Shown here: one piece after another, positions 46,829 to 56,538 of the stretch
How the letters are laid out: each line of letters opens with the position of its first letter
How positions within the stretch are numbered: position 1 is the first letter of the stretch
Translations under genes and position numbers: made by a program
Assembly: GCA_965243755.1 (NCBI GenBank)
Contig: CBDEVW010000003.1
Coordinates: 1-64,000, forward strand
Length of the DNA: 64,000 nt
Source of the DNA: JANSWY01 sp965243755
Lineage (GTDB): Bacteria > Bacteroidota > Bacteroidia > Cytophagales > Cyclobacteriaceae
Direction of reading: 5' to 3'
Notes under the pieces: generated by a model
What the model was told of the DNA's origin: nothing
Databases searched by the model: none
What the model saw: only the letters and a program-made list of their open reading frames with translations

Positions 46829-47611
46829 ATGAAATTTTACGCTTACATCCTTACTGTATTCATATTACTATCTGCATGTTCCGGAGATGATGATCCTTCA
46901 AATGACGATCCAAATGAGCAACCGGACGATACTCCCACTACGGCCCTGACTGATGATTTTGACGGAAATGGTCCTTTAATAGATTATGTAACCAACAATG
47001 CCTCTGCATTACCAGATGTTCAGCGCGTTGATGGCAGATACCATGCTCACCTTATTGATAATAGCAATAACCAAACTTTGCACTACCACGAAGATCAGGG
47101 AAGACTGGATGCCAAACTCGTTGAGTTTCCTTTTGAATTTATTGCGAGAAATATTGGTATTGGCACACCTGATGACAGTCAGACGGCTTCTTCACCTGCC
47201 GATGATCCTTATAATTTTTGCGGAGTTCAGGTGCATGTTACAAGCCTGGAAACCCCCACTTCTGCTCATGTGGTGGTTGGACACAGAGGCCCCACACACT
47301 TTACAATTGAAGGGAAAAACACCGTCAATGGAGTATCCGCTGTAAATGACATTGGTGCCAATACTGTTCCGGAAGCACGGGCTGATTTAAGAATAGTTGG
47401 CAATGAAGACCGAACCTTAACAGTATATTGGCAATTACCCAATATAGGAGATGCAAGTCAGGATAACTGGATTTTATACAATGGTACAGGTGAGTTGCCT
47501 GGTGAGGCTCCTGCCTTTGGTGAAAGTGTGTATGTAGGTTTGATTACCTATGCGTTTTACAATACCGGTTTGCCATTTGTTGGTACCTGCGATGCAATTG
47601 ATATTAATTAA
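46829..47611 (+). CDS. Hypothetical lipoprotein, 260 aa
   Basis: The N-terminus MKFYAYILTVFILLSACSGDDD is a lipoprotein signal with the cysteine at 17. An acidic linker (DDPSNDDPNEQPDDTP) leads to a 220-residue beta-rich domain that looks like a jelly-roll lectin or glycan-binding fold (LTDDFDGNGPLIDYV...GVQVHVTSLETPTSAHVVVGHRG). It is typical of surface lipoproteins of Bacteroidota. No enzymatic motif was recognised. Confidence 0.78.
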   Translation: MKFYAYILTVFILLSACSGDDDPSNDDPNEQPDDTPTTALTDDFDGNGPLIDYVTNNASALPDVQRVDGRYHAHLIDNSNNQTLHYHEDQGRLDAKLVEFPFEFIARNIGIGTPDDSQTASSPADDPYNFCGVQVHVTSLETPTSAHVVVGHRGPTHFTIEGKNTVNGVSAVNDIGANTVPEARADLRIVGNEDRTLTVYWQLPNIGDASQDNWILYNGTGELPGEAPAFGESVYVGLITYAFYNTGLPFVGTCDAIDIN

Positions 47612-47625
47612 TCATTCAAATCAAA

Positions 47626-49560
47626 CTATTTGATCACTATACTTTCTGTGTTTCTTGCCACTTCCTGAATTTTACTGATTTGCTCCCTGGCGATATCAAG
47701 AATTGATTCGGACAATGAAACAGTGTCGGTAACAGAATTACTGATATTTTTAAATGCTTCTGAGGTTTCTGCAGTGGCTGATTCACCTTTCTGGATGCTT
47801 TCAGTCATTTGATCGATCATCGAAGAAGCCTCCACTGTATCTGCCTGTATCTGGGTAACCAGGTTAGTAATTTCTTTAGCCGATTTTTCTGAGCTCTCAG
47901 CCAGTCTTCTGATTTCATTAGCCACCACTGCAAATCCTTTACCTGCCTCCCCTGCTCTTGAGGCCTGAATGGCTGCATTGATCGCCAGCAGATTGGTTTG
48001 TTTTGACAAGTCGGTAATTACTTTCACCACCTTGGAAATGTCTTTCGACCGCTGTTCCAATACCCTGAATGATGCATTGGTATCACTGGCAATTTTGCTG
48101 ATGGCAGACATGCTTTCACTCATGTTATTGACCAGGTTGAGCCCGTTACTGCTGGTGCTGTAACCGGTATTGGCAGTTTGATGAATGTTTTCTGCCTGAG
48201 AAACCACATTGCCACTGATGTTTTCAGAGGCTTTTACTAAAGATTTAATATCCCCAATGGCAGTTTTAAGGCTACTCTGCATTTGTACCAGGGCTTTCCC
48301 CAACACATCTGTTTCTTCTACTTCTGCCTTTGCGTCCAGGTGTCCCTCCCCTATTTTTTGAGCGAATTCAGTTTTCACTTGTAGAGAATCTACCAGCTTA
48401 TTCAACGATCTGGATATTTTACTTAACTCGTCTCTCCCTCTTACTTTCAACTTGTTTTTTGAGTCCAGCTTACCCTGAGCGAGATCTTCCAGTAACCGCG
48501 TTGATTTGGATAATGGGTTTGTAATGGAATATGATATGTATAGAATTGAGACTGTCAGAATGATGAGGCCTACCAATAACACATATAGAGTTGCCCTGAA
48601 TGTTGGAGTATAGGGCGCCATGATTTCTTCAACCGGTACCACGGTGCAAATGGTCCAGTTTTTCCCAGTCCTACCTACCGGAATTGGTGCAAAGTAAACA
48701 TATACCTCCTCTCCCAGTGAGTTATCCATAATGGTATAACTGAACGCTTCACCCGCTTCCAGCATTTCCTTGACGTTGTATTGATCAGTACTAAGTATAT
48801 CCAGTGTATCCATAGAGGTATTGAAGAGCCCTGGATCTTTGTAGGCACAAATAGTCCCCCCACTGGAGAGCAAGACCGCATAGGCATTGGATTCCTCATT
48901 GTAATTAACTTCCGAAATATCCTGAAAGTCCTTTATGGACATATCACTGCCTACCAGACCTGCGAATTTACCTTTATATTCTATCCTAATACATGGTGAA
49001 ATAGCAACAAGTGTATCGGTAGAATCATAACTCTTAAAACTATAAGGCTCACTCAACAGTTCCTTCAAATTAGAATTGGTCTTAAAGGCTTCATATATGC
49101 CACTGGTGCTTATTCCATCCAACTCTAATACTTCAACCGTTGAATTTAAATTGTTGTTGATCATAAATGACTGATACCTCTCCCTGCCGAAATCGTTTTT
49201 CCAATTAGGGTCAACGAATTCATACTGAAGACTCACCCAGGTTGCGTCATACTTTGGATATTGTAATAATACCTCGTCCAACAATTCTTTCTTTCGTTTA
49301 TCTCGCTCATCAGTTGAAAGATCTATCATATCTTCAACTGCTCTTGCCATTATTCTGGAGACAGCCATGTCCTCATCTAAAACGGCCTTTATTTTATTTG
49401 CTTTTTTCTCCGCAACCAGACTAGCAGACTTCCTCCCTTCTTCAAGTGCTTTGTCTCGAACTGAGTCAATGATGAACATAAAAGTGATGAGGTAGATCAA
49501 TACTGTGAGCCCAAGGATGAGCAGTAGCATTTTCTGTCTGATAGATAAATTAGAAAGCAT
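47626..49560 (-). CDS. Methyl-accepting chemotaxis-type receptor with a Cache sensor
   Basis: The 644-residue receptor has a membrane helix at about 10-32, a dCache-type periplasmic domain (about 35-300) with PKYDATWVSLQYEFVDPNW and VSPCIRIEYKGKFAGLVGSDMS, a second helix near 325-345, HAMP, and an MCP signalling domain. Its hairpin QTNLLAINAAIQASRAGEAGKGFAVVANEIRRLA is canonical. No cheA/cheW genes are nearby. The two adjacent permease genes and the LysR gene are not chemotaxis genes. Confidence 0.92.
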   Translation of the reverse strand: MLSNLSIRQKMLLLILGLTVLIYLITFMFIIDSVRDKALEEGRKSASLVAEKKANKIKAVLDEDMAVSRIMARAVEDMIDLSTDERDKRKKELLDEVLLQYPKYDATWVSLQYEFVDPNWKNDFGRERYQSFMINNNLNSTVEVLELDGISTSGIYEAFKTNSNLKELLSEPYSFKSYDSTDTLVAISPCIRIEYKGKFAGLVGSDMSIKDFQDISEVNYNEESNAYAVLLSSGGTICAYKDPGLFNTSMDTLDILSTDQYNVKEMLEAGEAFSYTIMDNSLGEEVYVYFAPIPVGRTGKNWTICTVVPVEEIMAPYTPTFRATLYVLLVGLIILTVSILYISYSITNPLSKSTRLLEDLAQGKLDSKNKLKVRGRDELSKISRSLNKLVDSLQVKTEFAQKIGEGHLDAKAEVEETDVLGKALVQMQSSLKTAIGDIKSLVKASENISGNVVSQAENIHQTANTGYSTSSNGLNLVNNMSESMSAISKIASDTNASFRVLEQRSKDISKVVKVITDLSKQTNLLAINAAIQASRAGEAGKGFAVVANEIRRLAESSEKSAKEITNLVTQIQADTVEASSMIDQMTESIQKGESATAETSEAFKNISNSVTDTVSLSESILDIAREQISKIQEVARNTESIVIK

Positions 49561-49684
49561 TGCCGGGTTAGTTGTCCATGTCCAAAACCTAAATTAACAG
49601 AATTCATATTAATTCAGAATGATTGCGACACAACATTTTTTAGAATTACCCGGAAAGTGCTTCAAATAATGATCATTTCAGTCA

Positions 49685-52081
49685 TTAATCCTGTCTCAAA
49701 AGTTTTATAGGATTGGAATTAGCCAATTGATAGGCATGATAACTTACCGTAAGCAATGAAACTAAAATTATGGTAATTGCAACAACTGCTAACACCAATA
49801 CAGAGATCTCAATACGGTAAGGAAAAGAAGCTAACCAATTATTCATTAGGAAATAGGCCAATGGTAACGCCAGTAAGAGTGCAACCACTACCAATACCAT
49901 GATCTGCCTGATCAAATCATAAATGACCTGGAATATAGTGGCACCAAGTACCTTTTTGATGCTACTACTTTTTAATTTCTCCTTAGCCATAAATGATGAA
50001 AGTGCAAACAGTCCCATCATCGCCAATAAAACAGCTATACCTGCAAAAACCTGAAACAACCTGGAAAGTTGCCTGTCACTCTTAAAAGATTGATCAAAAA
50101 CATCATCCACAAACTGATAGTCAAATGGGATTTGTGGGAACAGCCTTGCCCATACTTCTTCGACCCGATCTAAAGTTTCTGTAATATCATCCGATTTTAG
50201 CCTGATCTGCAATGAAGATTTGAATTTTGGGTATACCATTACGATTAATGGTTTTATTGCAGAATGCACTGACTCAAAATGAAAATCCTTCATTACCCCA
50301 ATGACAGGTCCATTCATTTGAGGAAATGAACTACTGATCGTTTTACCAATTGGGTTGATTTTCCAGGTAGAGTCTACATTTGAAAATAATTTCACAGCAG
50401 CCTCATTTACCAGAAAGCCCAGGGAGTCGGAATGGATTCTGATGTCGAGATCACGTCCTTTTACGATTTCAATTCCGTAGGTTTTGGCAAAATCGTGATC
50501 AGTGAAAATGCAGGGATAAGAGACCTGTTCGTCATAACCTTCAGGCCGGAACCCAACACTCCATGAGGTCACTCCAGGGTGCGTTGATGACGATGTGACT
50601 GCAACAATGTCTGTCCCCCTTAACTCATTTCTAAGCAGCAGCACCTTTGATTTGTCATTGGAAATTGCACTGCCATCATTGATCAAAACCACACGCTCTG
50701 GGGTAATTCCCAGGTCCTTTTCTGCCATGTAATTCAATTGTCCTCCCACTACCAAAGTTCCTACAATCAGTGCGACAGCTATACAAAACTGCAGGGTGAT
50801 CAGCACCTTTCTGGTCAGGTTTCCAACTGAAAGCGGATTATCGTTGGACCTCAGAATCTGCAATGTTCCAAATGATGAAATTAGGTAAGCAGGATATAAA
50901 GCTGCAATGGTACCTACTGCAACGGCAATCATTAAGGCGACAATCAAGTTCCATGGCTGTAGCACATCACGCAATAGAAACTCAACTCCGGCTAATTGGT
51001 TGATCAAATCCAGTCCTGCAATGATTGCGAGCACCGCTATAATCGCTGCAATGGTGCTTATTAAAATAGACTCTACCAGGAACTGAGCAATCAGCCGGTT
51101 TCGATCCGCTCCAAAAACTTTGCGTATGCCCACTTCCTTTATTCTTTTGAGCCATCTGGCGGTATACAGGTTGATGAAATTGACGCCAGAAATTAGTAAA
51201 ACCATGGCCGCTACAATCCACAGGATGTTGACATGCTGTCGGGAACCCCTGGGTGTAAAATCAAACTCATGTGTGGAGTCCAGATAAATGTTGTGAAGCG
51301 GTTGCACTGAAGTAGTGAATCTTGCACTTAGCGCCTCATCACCATGCCTTAATAAAAAGTCCTTGAAGCGTTTCTGCAATAGATCGTGATCAAATCTGGA
51401 AGGAATATGCACATAAGTGTAGATAAAATGGGTAGAGAAACTCTCATAGGCGGGTGGATTAAAACTATACTCTATCACCGGTTCAAACGGTAGCAGGAAA
51501 TCAAACTGCAGATGTGAGTTGGAAGGACATGCGACCACTCCCTCAACATTAAATGTCATAAAATTGCCAGTAATGCCAATGGTCATTGATTGATGCATGG
51601 CACGTTCTGGTGATCCAAAGTATTTTATAGCCGTATTTCGTTCCAATATCACACCCCTTGGATTTTTAAAAAATTTATCTCTCACACCTTCCAATACCGG
51701 AAAATCAAAGATTTTGAAAAAACCCGTATCTGCCACAATCACATCCCTTTCATTGATCACCTCATCTCCCTTCTTCACTACAATGTCATATTGTTGAATA
51801 GAAGTTGCTTTTTCAATTTCCGGGAATTCAGCTTCCAAATACCGGGTCCACTTAAATGGCATCATCGCCACCTGCCGCTGACTTCCAGAGAATGTGTCCC
51901 AGAGTCTGTAAATGTTTTCCGAACGATCATGGAATCTGTCAAAACTCAGCTGGTACTGGTTGTACATGTAAATGCTAAGGAATGAGAAAATGCCAATGGT
52001 GAGCCCAAGGATATTGGCAACCGAATAGAGCTTTTGTTTGCCCAGGTTTCTTATTGCCAACAGGATATTCAGTTTTATCAT
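49685..52081 (-). CDS. MacB/FtsX-type ABC permease
   Basis: The 798-residue permease starts MIKLNILLAIRNLGKQKLYSVANILGLTIGIFSFL and has the duplicated MacB-type arrangement: helix at about 20-40, periplasmic domain, helices near 290-420, second periplasmic domain and terminal helices. It has no ATPase domain, and no ATPase gene is adjacent. It shares with the divergent LysR gene a 95 bp promoter region almost filled by a long inverted repeat, which suggests LysR control of this permease. Confidence 0.9.
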   Translation of the reverse strand: MIKLNILLAIRNLGKQKLYSVANILGLTIGIFSFLSIYMYNQYQLSFDRFHDRSENIYRLWDTFSGSQRQVAMMPFKWTRYLEAEFPEIEKATSIQQYDIVVKKGDEVINERDVIVADTGFFKIFDFPVLEGVRDKFFKNPRGVILERNTAIKYFGSPERAMHQSMTIGITGNFMTFNVEGVVACPSNSHLQFDFLLPFEPVIEYSFNPPAYESFSTHFIYTYVHIPSRFDHDLLQKRFKDFLLRHGDEALSARFTTSVQPLHNIYLDSTHEFDFTPRGSRQHVNILWIVAAMVLLISGVNFINLYTARWLKRIKEVGIRKVFGADRNRLIAQFLVESILISTIAAIIAVLAIIAGLDLINQLAGVEFLLRDVLQPWNLIVALMIAVAVGTIAALYPAYLISSFGTLQILRSNDNPLSVGNLTRKVLITLQFCIAVALIVGTLVVGGQLNYMAEKDLGITPERVVLINDGSAISNDKSKVLLLRNELRGTDIVAVTSSSTHPGVTSWSVGFRPEGYDEQVSYPCIFTDHDFAKTYGIEIVKGRDLDIRIHSDSLGFLVNEAAVKLFSNVDSTWKINPIGKTISSSFPQMNGPVIGVMKDFHFESVHSAIKPLIVMVYPKFKSSLQIRLKSDDITETLDRVEEVWARLFPQIPFDYQFVDDVFDQSFKSDRQLSRLFQVFAGIAVLLAMMGLFALSSFMAKEKLKSSSIKKVLGATIFQVIYDLIRQIMVLVVVALLLALPLAYFLMNNWLASFPYRIEISVLVLAVVAITIILVSLLTVSYHAYQLANSNPIKLLRQD

Positions 52082-52125
52082 GGAATTTTGCTTTCCTTAA
52101 ATGAACCCATTAGGCTGAAAGAAAG

Positions 52126-52178
52126 ATGTATTAATAAATTGAATATATTTTAATAATTCATTAATTTTATTAATACAT
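52126..52178. promoter_or_regulatory. 13-bp perfect inverted repeat overlapping the LysR start codon
   Basis: ATGTATTAATAAA (52126-52138) and TTTATTAATACAT (52166-52178) are perfect complements separated by 27 bp, with a nested TGAAT/ATTCA pair. The right arm covers the first two bases of the ATG at 52177. The repeat lies between the LysR gene and the divergent permease gene and is a strong candidate for LysR binding and autoregulation. Confidence 0.6.
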
Positions 52179-53082
52179 GGAATTAAGACATCTAAAATTA
52201 ATCGATACGGTAGCCCGGGAAGGAAGTCTCTCCAAGGCTTCTGACAAGCTCCACCTGACACAATCTGCGTTGAGCCACCAACTAAAAGAGATTGAGCAGG
52301 AAATGGGCGTTCTTATGTTTCACAGGGTCAACAAACGACTTGAAATATCTGAAGCAGGAAAAATCATCCGTAGAGCAGCGCTGAATGTACAACAGGAACT
52401 TACCAAAGCACTGCAGGAAATCGATAAACTCCAGCATGGCTCACAAGGAGAAATCAGGTTGAGCACAGAGTGTTACACCTGCTATCACTGGTTACCAAAG
52501 ACACTTGATTCAATCCATCAATCGTATAAGCATCTGGATGTACATATTCTTCCCGAGTTTACCAAACGACATTTTGAAGGGCTCAGAGACATGGACCTTG
52601 ATCTGGTAATCACCAGTTTGCTTTCGGATTATCCGGAGATTGCCTACGAAGAACTGGTACATGATGAACAACTATTAATTGTTTCAAAGGAACATCCTTA
52701 CAGTACACGGGATTTTGTAACTCCCGAAGATTTTAAATCAGAAACACTTTTAATCTATAGCCGCCCGGTTGAGGAATCTACCTTTTACAGGCACGTGCTT
52801 CTTCCGGCGGGCATTCAACCCAACAAGATACTGGAAGTAAGATTGACGGAGGCAGCAGTTCAATTGGTTAAAAACAACTACGGCGTAAAAGTGATGGCCA
52901 AATGGGCAGCAGAACCCTATATCTTGAATCATGATGTGGTTGGGATCAAAATTGGCCCTTCCGGTATGTTTAGAAAATGGTACCTGGCGTACAACAAAAA
53001 TGCTGGGTGGCAGCAACATTACGACGTATTTAAAAGCCATCTTGCACAGCATTTAAATGGTCAACTCATGGAAACCACTTAA
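52177..53082 (+). CDS. LysR-family transcriptional regulator
   Basis: The 301-residue regulator has the N-terminal LysR helix-turn-helix (MELRHLKLIDTVAREGSLSKASDKLHLTQSALSHQLKEIEQEMG), then linker helix and a two-lobed effector domain. The region around residue 105 (YTCYHWLPKTLDSI) and the overall length resemble the MetR branch. It is divergent from the permease gene, and its stop codon overlaps the convergent GH1 stop by 4 bp. The effector is not known. Confidence 0.92.
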   Translation: MELRHLKLIDTVAREGSLSKASDKLHLTQSALSHQLKEIEQEMGVLMFHRVNKRLEISEAGKIIRRAALNVQQELTKALQEIDKLQHGSQGEIRLSTECYTCYHWLPKTLDSIHQSYKHLDVHILPEFTKRHFEGLRDMDLDLVITSLLSDYPEIAYEELVHDEQLLIVSKEHPYSTRDFVTPEDFKSETLLIYSRPVEESTFYRHVLLPAGIQPNKILEVRLTEAAVQLVKNNYGVKVMAKWAAEPYILNHDVVGIKIGPSGMFRKWYLAYNKNAGWQQHYDVFKSHLAQHLNGQLMETT

Positions 53083-54439
53083 GCGACACGTTTATTATTT
53101 CTTGATTTTTTCTTTTTTGGAGCTTTATTTAAAAACCTGCTGATCATGGATTTGGAAATTTCTTTGTGCTTGCAGATTTCAGCGTAAAATGCTCCACTGT
53201 TCCTTAAAGTCCTTGCCTGTGTCTCAAAATCAACATGATACAACCCAAACCTTGCGCTGACCCCCTCTGCCCATTCAAAATTATCCATCGTTGACCAATG
53301 GTAATAGCGCCTGATATCTACTCCCTTTTTCATGGCACGTTTCAACGCTTTCAAATGCAAATAAATGAATTCGGCCCTATTTAAATCATCGGCATCACAG
53401 ATCCCATTTTCAGTAATGAAAATAGGTAGATTATATCTCCGGTAAACTTTTTTACAAATCCTGAATAATCCTTTGGGATATATTTCCCAACCCAGGTCAT
53501 TGACTGGCTTACCTTTTTTCACATAAAGTTCATTGAAGAGGGTGCCTGGGTTGTAGATGCCCTTTACCAGGTCTCTCGAATAATAATTTATACCGATAAA
53601 GTCAGCATAATTTTTCTTTTGAAATTTGGTATTAAACCACCACCTCATCGGAAATAAAAAGCGCCCGTGTGTCATCGCTTCCAGATACATGAACTGGAAC
53701 AGATGATTGCTGAGATAGGCCGCCAGCCTTGTCAGGTGACGTCTGTCAAACAAATCAAAAATCCTAAGATGGTGCGCCACTCCCACATTGATTTCGGTAT
53801 GACCTTTTGCTTTCAATTGTGCATGGATTTGATCATAGGCATAAAGATGTGCCTGAGCGAAATTTTTGGCTCCTTTCAGATAATGCCTGATTTTCCCCTG
53901 ATCTCCCGGAGGCCACCGTCCTTCAAAATAACCAAAAAACAAATAGACATTGGGTTCGTTGATGGTTACCCAATCCTGTACCAGATCCCCCAATCGATCC
54001 ACTACAAACCTTATGTATCCCAGATAGCGCTCTACCGACATTGGATTGATCCACCCCCATCATCCTCCATCCACAGTGGATTAGAAAAGTGCCAGAGTGT
54101 TACCAGCGGCCTTATGCCATTACTCACCAGCAACTCTATTTCCTTTCGGTACAATGCTATGCCTTCTTCACTGAATTTACCCTCTTCGGGTTCTACCCTG
54201 CTCCACTCAATACCCATACGGTAAGTTTCCGTATTGAGTGCCTTCAGCAGCTCGACATCCGATGCGATTCTGTTAATATGATCACAGGCGATCCTGCTAT
54301 GAGACCCGTCCTTAATTTTTCCAAGTTCTGACCAACGATACCAGTTGTGAGCTTGTTCTCCTCCCTCAATATGAGTAGCTGCAGTTGCAGAACCCATTAG
54401 AAGAGTTTTGGGTATTTTAAAAGGTTTGTATGATGGCAT
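53079..54439 (-). pseudogene. Family 1 glycoside hydrolase (beta-glucosidase) with one frameshift
   Basis: The first part (from 54439) reads GSATAATHIEGG ... TLWHFSNPLWMEDD. The frame breaks at five C on the plus strand (54054-54058, five G in the gene). Adding one G gives ...DDGGWINPMSVERY and joins the rest into 453 residues, the usual GH1 length. The acid/base glutamate is in TINEPNV and the nucleophile in ITENG. The enzyme would hydrolyse beta-glucosides or related beta-glycosides. No signal peptide is seen, so it is probably cytoplasmic. The MFS gene next to it might import its substrate, but it has no recognised sugar-transporter motif. Confidence 0.85.
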
Positions 54440-54518
54440 TTTTGTTCAAAGCTGTAATCTAGTACAGCGGTAACAAATGCATGTTACATCATTATTATCT
54501 TACTATTAACCAGCAAGA

Positions 54519-55712
54519 TTATGTCATTCTTATTTTTATGATGAATGATGAAACGAGGGTTAGTGCACCTATCAGCAATATGGCCCCTTCTATGCCAACC
54601 AAATCTGCAATCACTCCAGTAATGACCGCCCCGATCGCATAACCCAGGTCTCTCCATAATCGAAACACCCCTATACTCTCTGCCCTCTGCCCGGGGTGTG
54701 TATGGTCTGCAATGGCCGCTAAAAAAGTGGGGTAAACTACAGCTGTGCCTATACCCAGTAATACACTTAATCCCACAAAATGCAGTTTTGTATTGGCATA
54801 CATGAGTCCTACGATGGACAACCCCTGAACCATCATTCCCCAGAACAACATGCGTTTCTTTTGGAGGTGATCCGCCATTTTACCCGTAACAAGTTGCCCC
54901 AAACCCCAGACAAACGGGTAAACCGCAACAATTTCCCCTACTCCTTTCAAGTCAAATCCTTTGATGACCAGAAACATAGGGAGTAATCCCCAGATCATTC
55001 CGTCGTTCAGGTTATTGACCAGCCCCGCTTGTGTGATAGCGCCAAGATTGGGATTGACCCAGGTGGTTTCCTTGAAAATATTTTTAAGCGTGGGGTGCTC
55101 ACTGGAAGATGTTTCTGAGTGCACATGATGGATGGTATCTTTCACCAGAAAAACACTGAAAAGTAATCCCGATATAGCAAAGATCAGCCCCAGGTAAAAT
55201 GGGACCGGCCGCAACCCATACTCCCCGGCGAGGTAACCGGTAAAAAACGCTACAAGCCCCACTGCGAGATATCCTGCTGACTCATTGAGCCCCATAGCCA
55301 ATCCTCTGTTTCTCGGACCTACCAGATCAATTTTCATCACCACGGTGCTCGACCAGGTTAGTCCCTGATTAATTCCCAGCAATATGTTTGCAAAGACCAC
55401 CCAATTCCAATGATTAGCATAAATTAAAATGAGGGGTACAGGTAAACCAATGAGCCATCCAATGATCAATAGTTTTTTTCTGCCAAGCCTGTTGGCCATT
55501 GCTCCCGTATAGTAGTTGGTTATTGCTTTTGAGACCCCAAATACCACGATGAATGAAAGTATTGCTGATTTGGCGGCCAAACCAAATTCGGAAGTGGCTA
55601 GTTCTGGTAAAATGGTCCGCTCCAGACCAATCATGCCTCCCACAAAACCATTGATGACTACCAGTAAAGTAAATTGTTGCCAGTTCTCCTTTAATCCAAG
55701 TTTAACCTCCAT
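54519..55712 (-). CDS. Major facilitator superfamily transporter
   Basis: The 397-residue protein has 12 predicted membrane segments and the MFS loop signature MANRLGRKKLL near residues 70-80, plus a related GKMADHLQKKRML loop in the second half. The central loop (about 185-205) is histidine-rich (HHVHSETSSSEHP), a feature seen in some metal or drug efflux pumps. The substrate is unknown. It lies 79 bp from the GH1 gene on the same strand and may be co-transcribed with it. Confidence 0.88.
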   Translation of the reverse strand: MEVKLGLKENWQQFTLLVVINGFVGGMIGLERTILPELATSEFGLAAKSAILSFIVVFGVSKAITNYYTGAMANRLGRKKLLIIGWLIGLPVPLILIYANHWNWVVFANILLGINQGLTWSSTVVMKIDLVGPRNRGLAMGLNESAGYLAVGLVAFFTGYLAGEYGLRPVPFYLGLIFAISGLLFSVFLVKDTIHHVHSETSSSEHPTLKNIFKETTWVNPNLGAITQAGLVNNLNDGMIWGLLPMFLVIKGFDLKGVGEIVAVYPFVWGLGQLVTGKMADHLQKKRMLFWGMMVQGLSIVGLMYANTKLHFVGLSVLLGIGTAVVYPTFLAAIADHTHPGQRAESIGVFRLWRDLGYAIGAVITGVIADLVGIEGAILLIGALTLVSSFIIKIRMT

Positions 55713-55830
55713 AAGTTGCTCAAAGCTATAAAATAAAAAGTGGGTAACAGCAACGCTGCACCCACATTGATCGCTAAACTACTATTGCTCAACCTTTTAA
55801 AGGCATCACCTACTATTTAAACAACCTAAT

Positions 55831-56127
55831 CTATTCTTGCCATGGTTTTTGGTTTTTAGCTTTCGGCCCTACCAATCTCTTTCTCTGCTGCTTTTTAACA
55901 GCCACAGTTTCTGCCGTTGCTACTTCCTGATCCCAGGGTTTTATATTCTTAGCTTCTGGTCCCGTAATCGCTGATGCATCCTTCTTAACCACTACGGTTA
56001 CTTCAGATCTTGAATCAGCCCATGGTTTATAATTTTTTGCTTTGGGGCCTTTCTCAGTATCTCCGTCCTGAGCAAATCCCAAAGTGGTTACTAAAGTCAA
56101 ACTAAGCGTTATAGGTATCCAATTCAT
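55831..56127 (-). CDS. Small secreted protein with three GPxAKNxKPW repeats
   Basis: The 98-residue protein has a signal peptide (MNWIPITLSLTLVTTLGFAQ) and then three copies of G-P-[KE]-A-K-N-x-K-P-W, at about residues 27-36, 56-65 and 87-96. They are separated by about 19-21 residues rich in Val, Ala, Lys and Glu. The mature chain is about 78 residues, without cysteines. I do not recognise the family. The repeats are well conserved while the linkers are not, so the repeat is the functional unit, perhaps a binding or sorting motif. Confidence 0.72.
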   Translation of the reverse strand: MNWIPITLSLTLVTTLGFAQDGDTEKGPKAKNYKPWADSRSEVTVVVKKDASAITGPEAKNIKPWDQEVATAETVAVKKQQRKRLVGPKAKNQKPWQE

Positions 56128-56241
56128 TTTTATATCTATTTAAAATGTGATGTTCTTTTGTTACTCAAATTAACGGCCTAAACAGGGTTTGGTGACTCTA
56201 AGAATTTTGGTATTTTCACTACCGTATTTGCACCTAGAGAC

Positions 56242-56261
56242 CATCCGTATTTTTCCGGATG
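56242..56261 (-). terminator. Possible hairpin downstream of the small-protein operon
   Basis: CATCCG and CGGATG pair across eight bases, and GCAC and GTGC farther out could extend the stem. It lies just after the leftward gene ending at 56269. No U-tract follows on the minus strand, so it is a weak terminator at best. Confidence 0.3.
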
Positions 56262-56268
56262 TGTGCTC

Positions 56269-56538
56269 CTAATCAGCATTAAACAAGGAAAACCGCTCCG
56301 GATGAATGCGGTGAATGTGCTTGTCCATGGCCTTCACCCTTTTGCTGATCTGGTGAAGATATCTGTTCAAACCGGTCTCCAATAGCTGCACCTGACCGTC
56401 ATAACTTTCCTGCCCTACTTCTGATTTCAGTTCTTTCTTTTTGCGCTCTAATGACCGCTGGGTGGCGCATCCTTCTTGCAGATAAATTATAAAAGACCTG
56501 GTGCTGTATGTAGTCTCCAGTTGCTCCAGATCCTTCAT
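56269..56538 (-). CDS. Hypothetical small basic protein, 89 aa
   Basis: The 89-residue protein is mostly helical and charged (LERKKKELKSEVGQESYDGQ and KRVKAMDKHIHRIHPERFS). It has no signal peptide. Its ATG overlaps the stop of the upstream secreted small protein in ATGA (56535-56538), so the two are co-translated. I do not recognise a family. A single cysteine and many arginines and lysines suggest nucleic-acid or protein binding but do not prove it. Confidence 0.55.
   Translation of the reverse strand: MKDLEQLETTYSTRSFIIYLQEGCATQRSLERKKKELKSEVGQESYDGQVQLLETGLNRYLHQISKRVKAMDKHIHRIHPERFSLFNAD

Noticed and set aside
30237..52081. The three MacB/FtsX permeases as a complete tripartite efflux system
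   Set aside because: No MacB-type ATPase, MacA-like adaptor or TolC gene accompanies any of them in the window.
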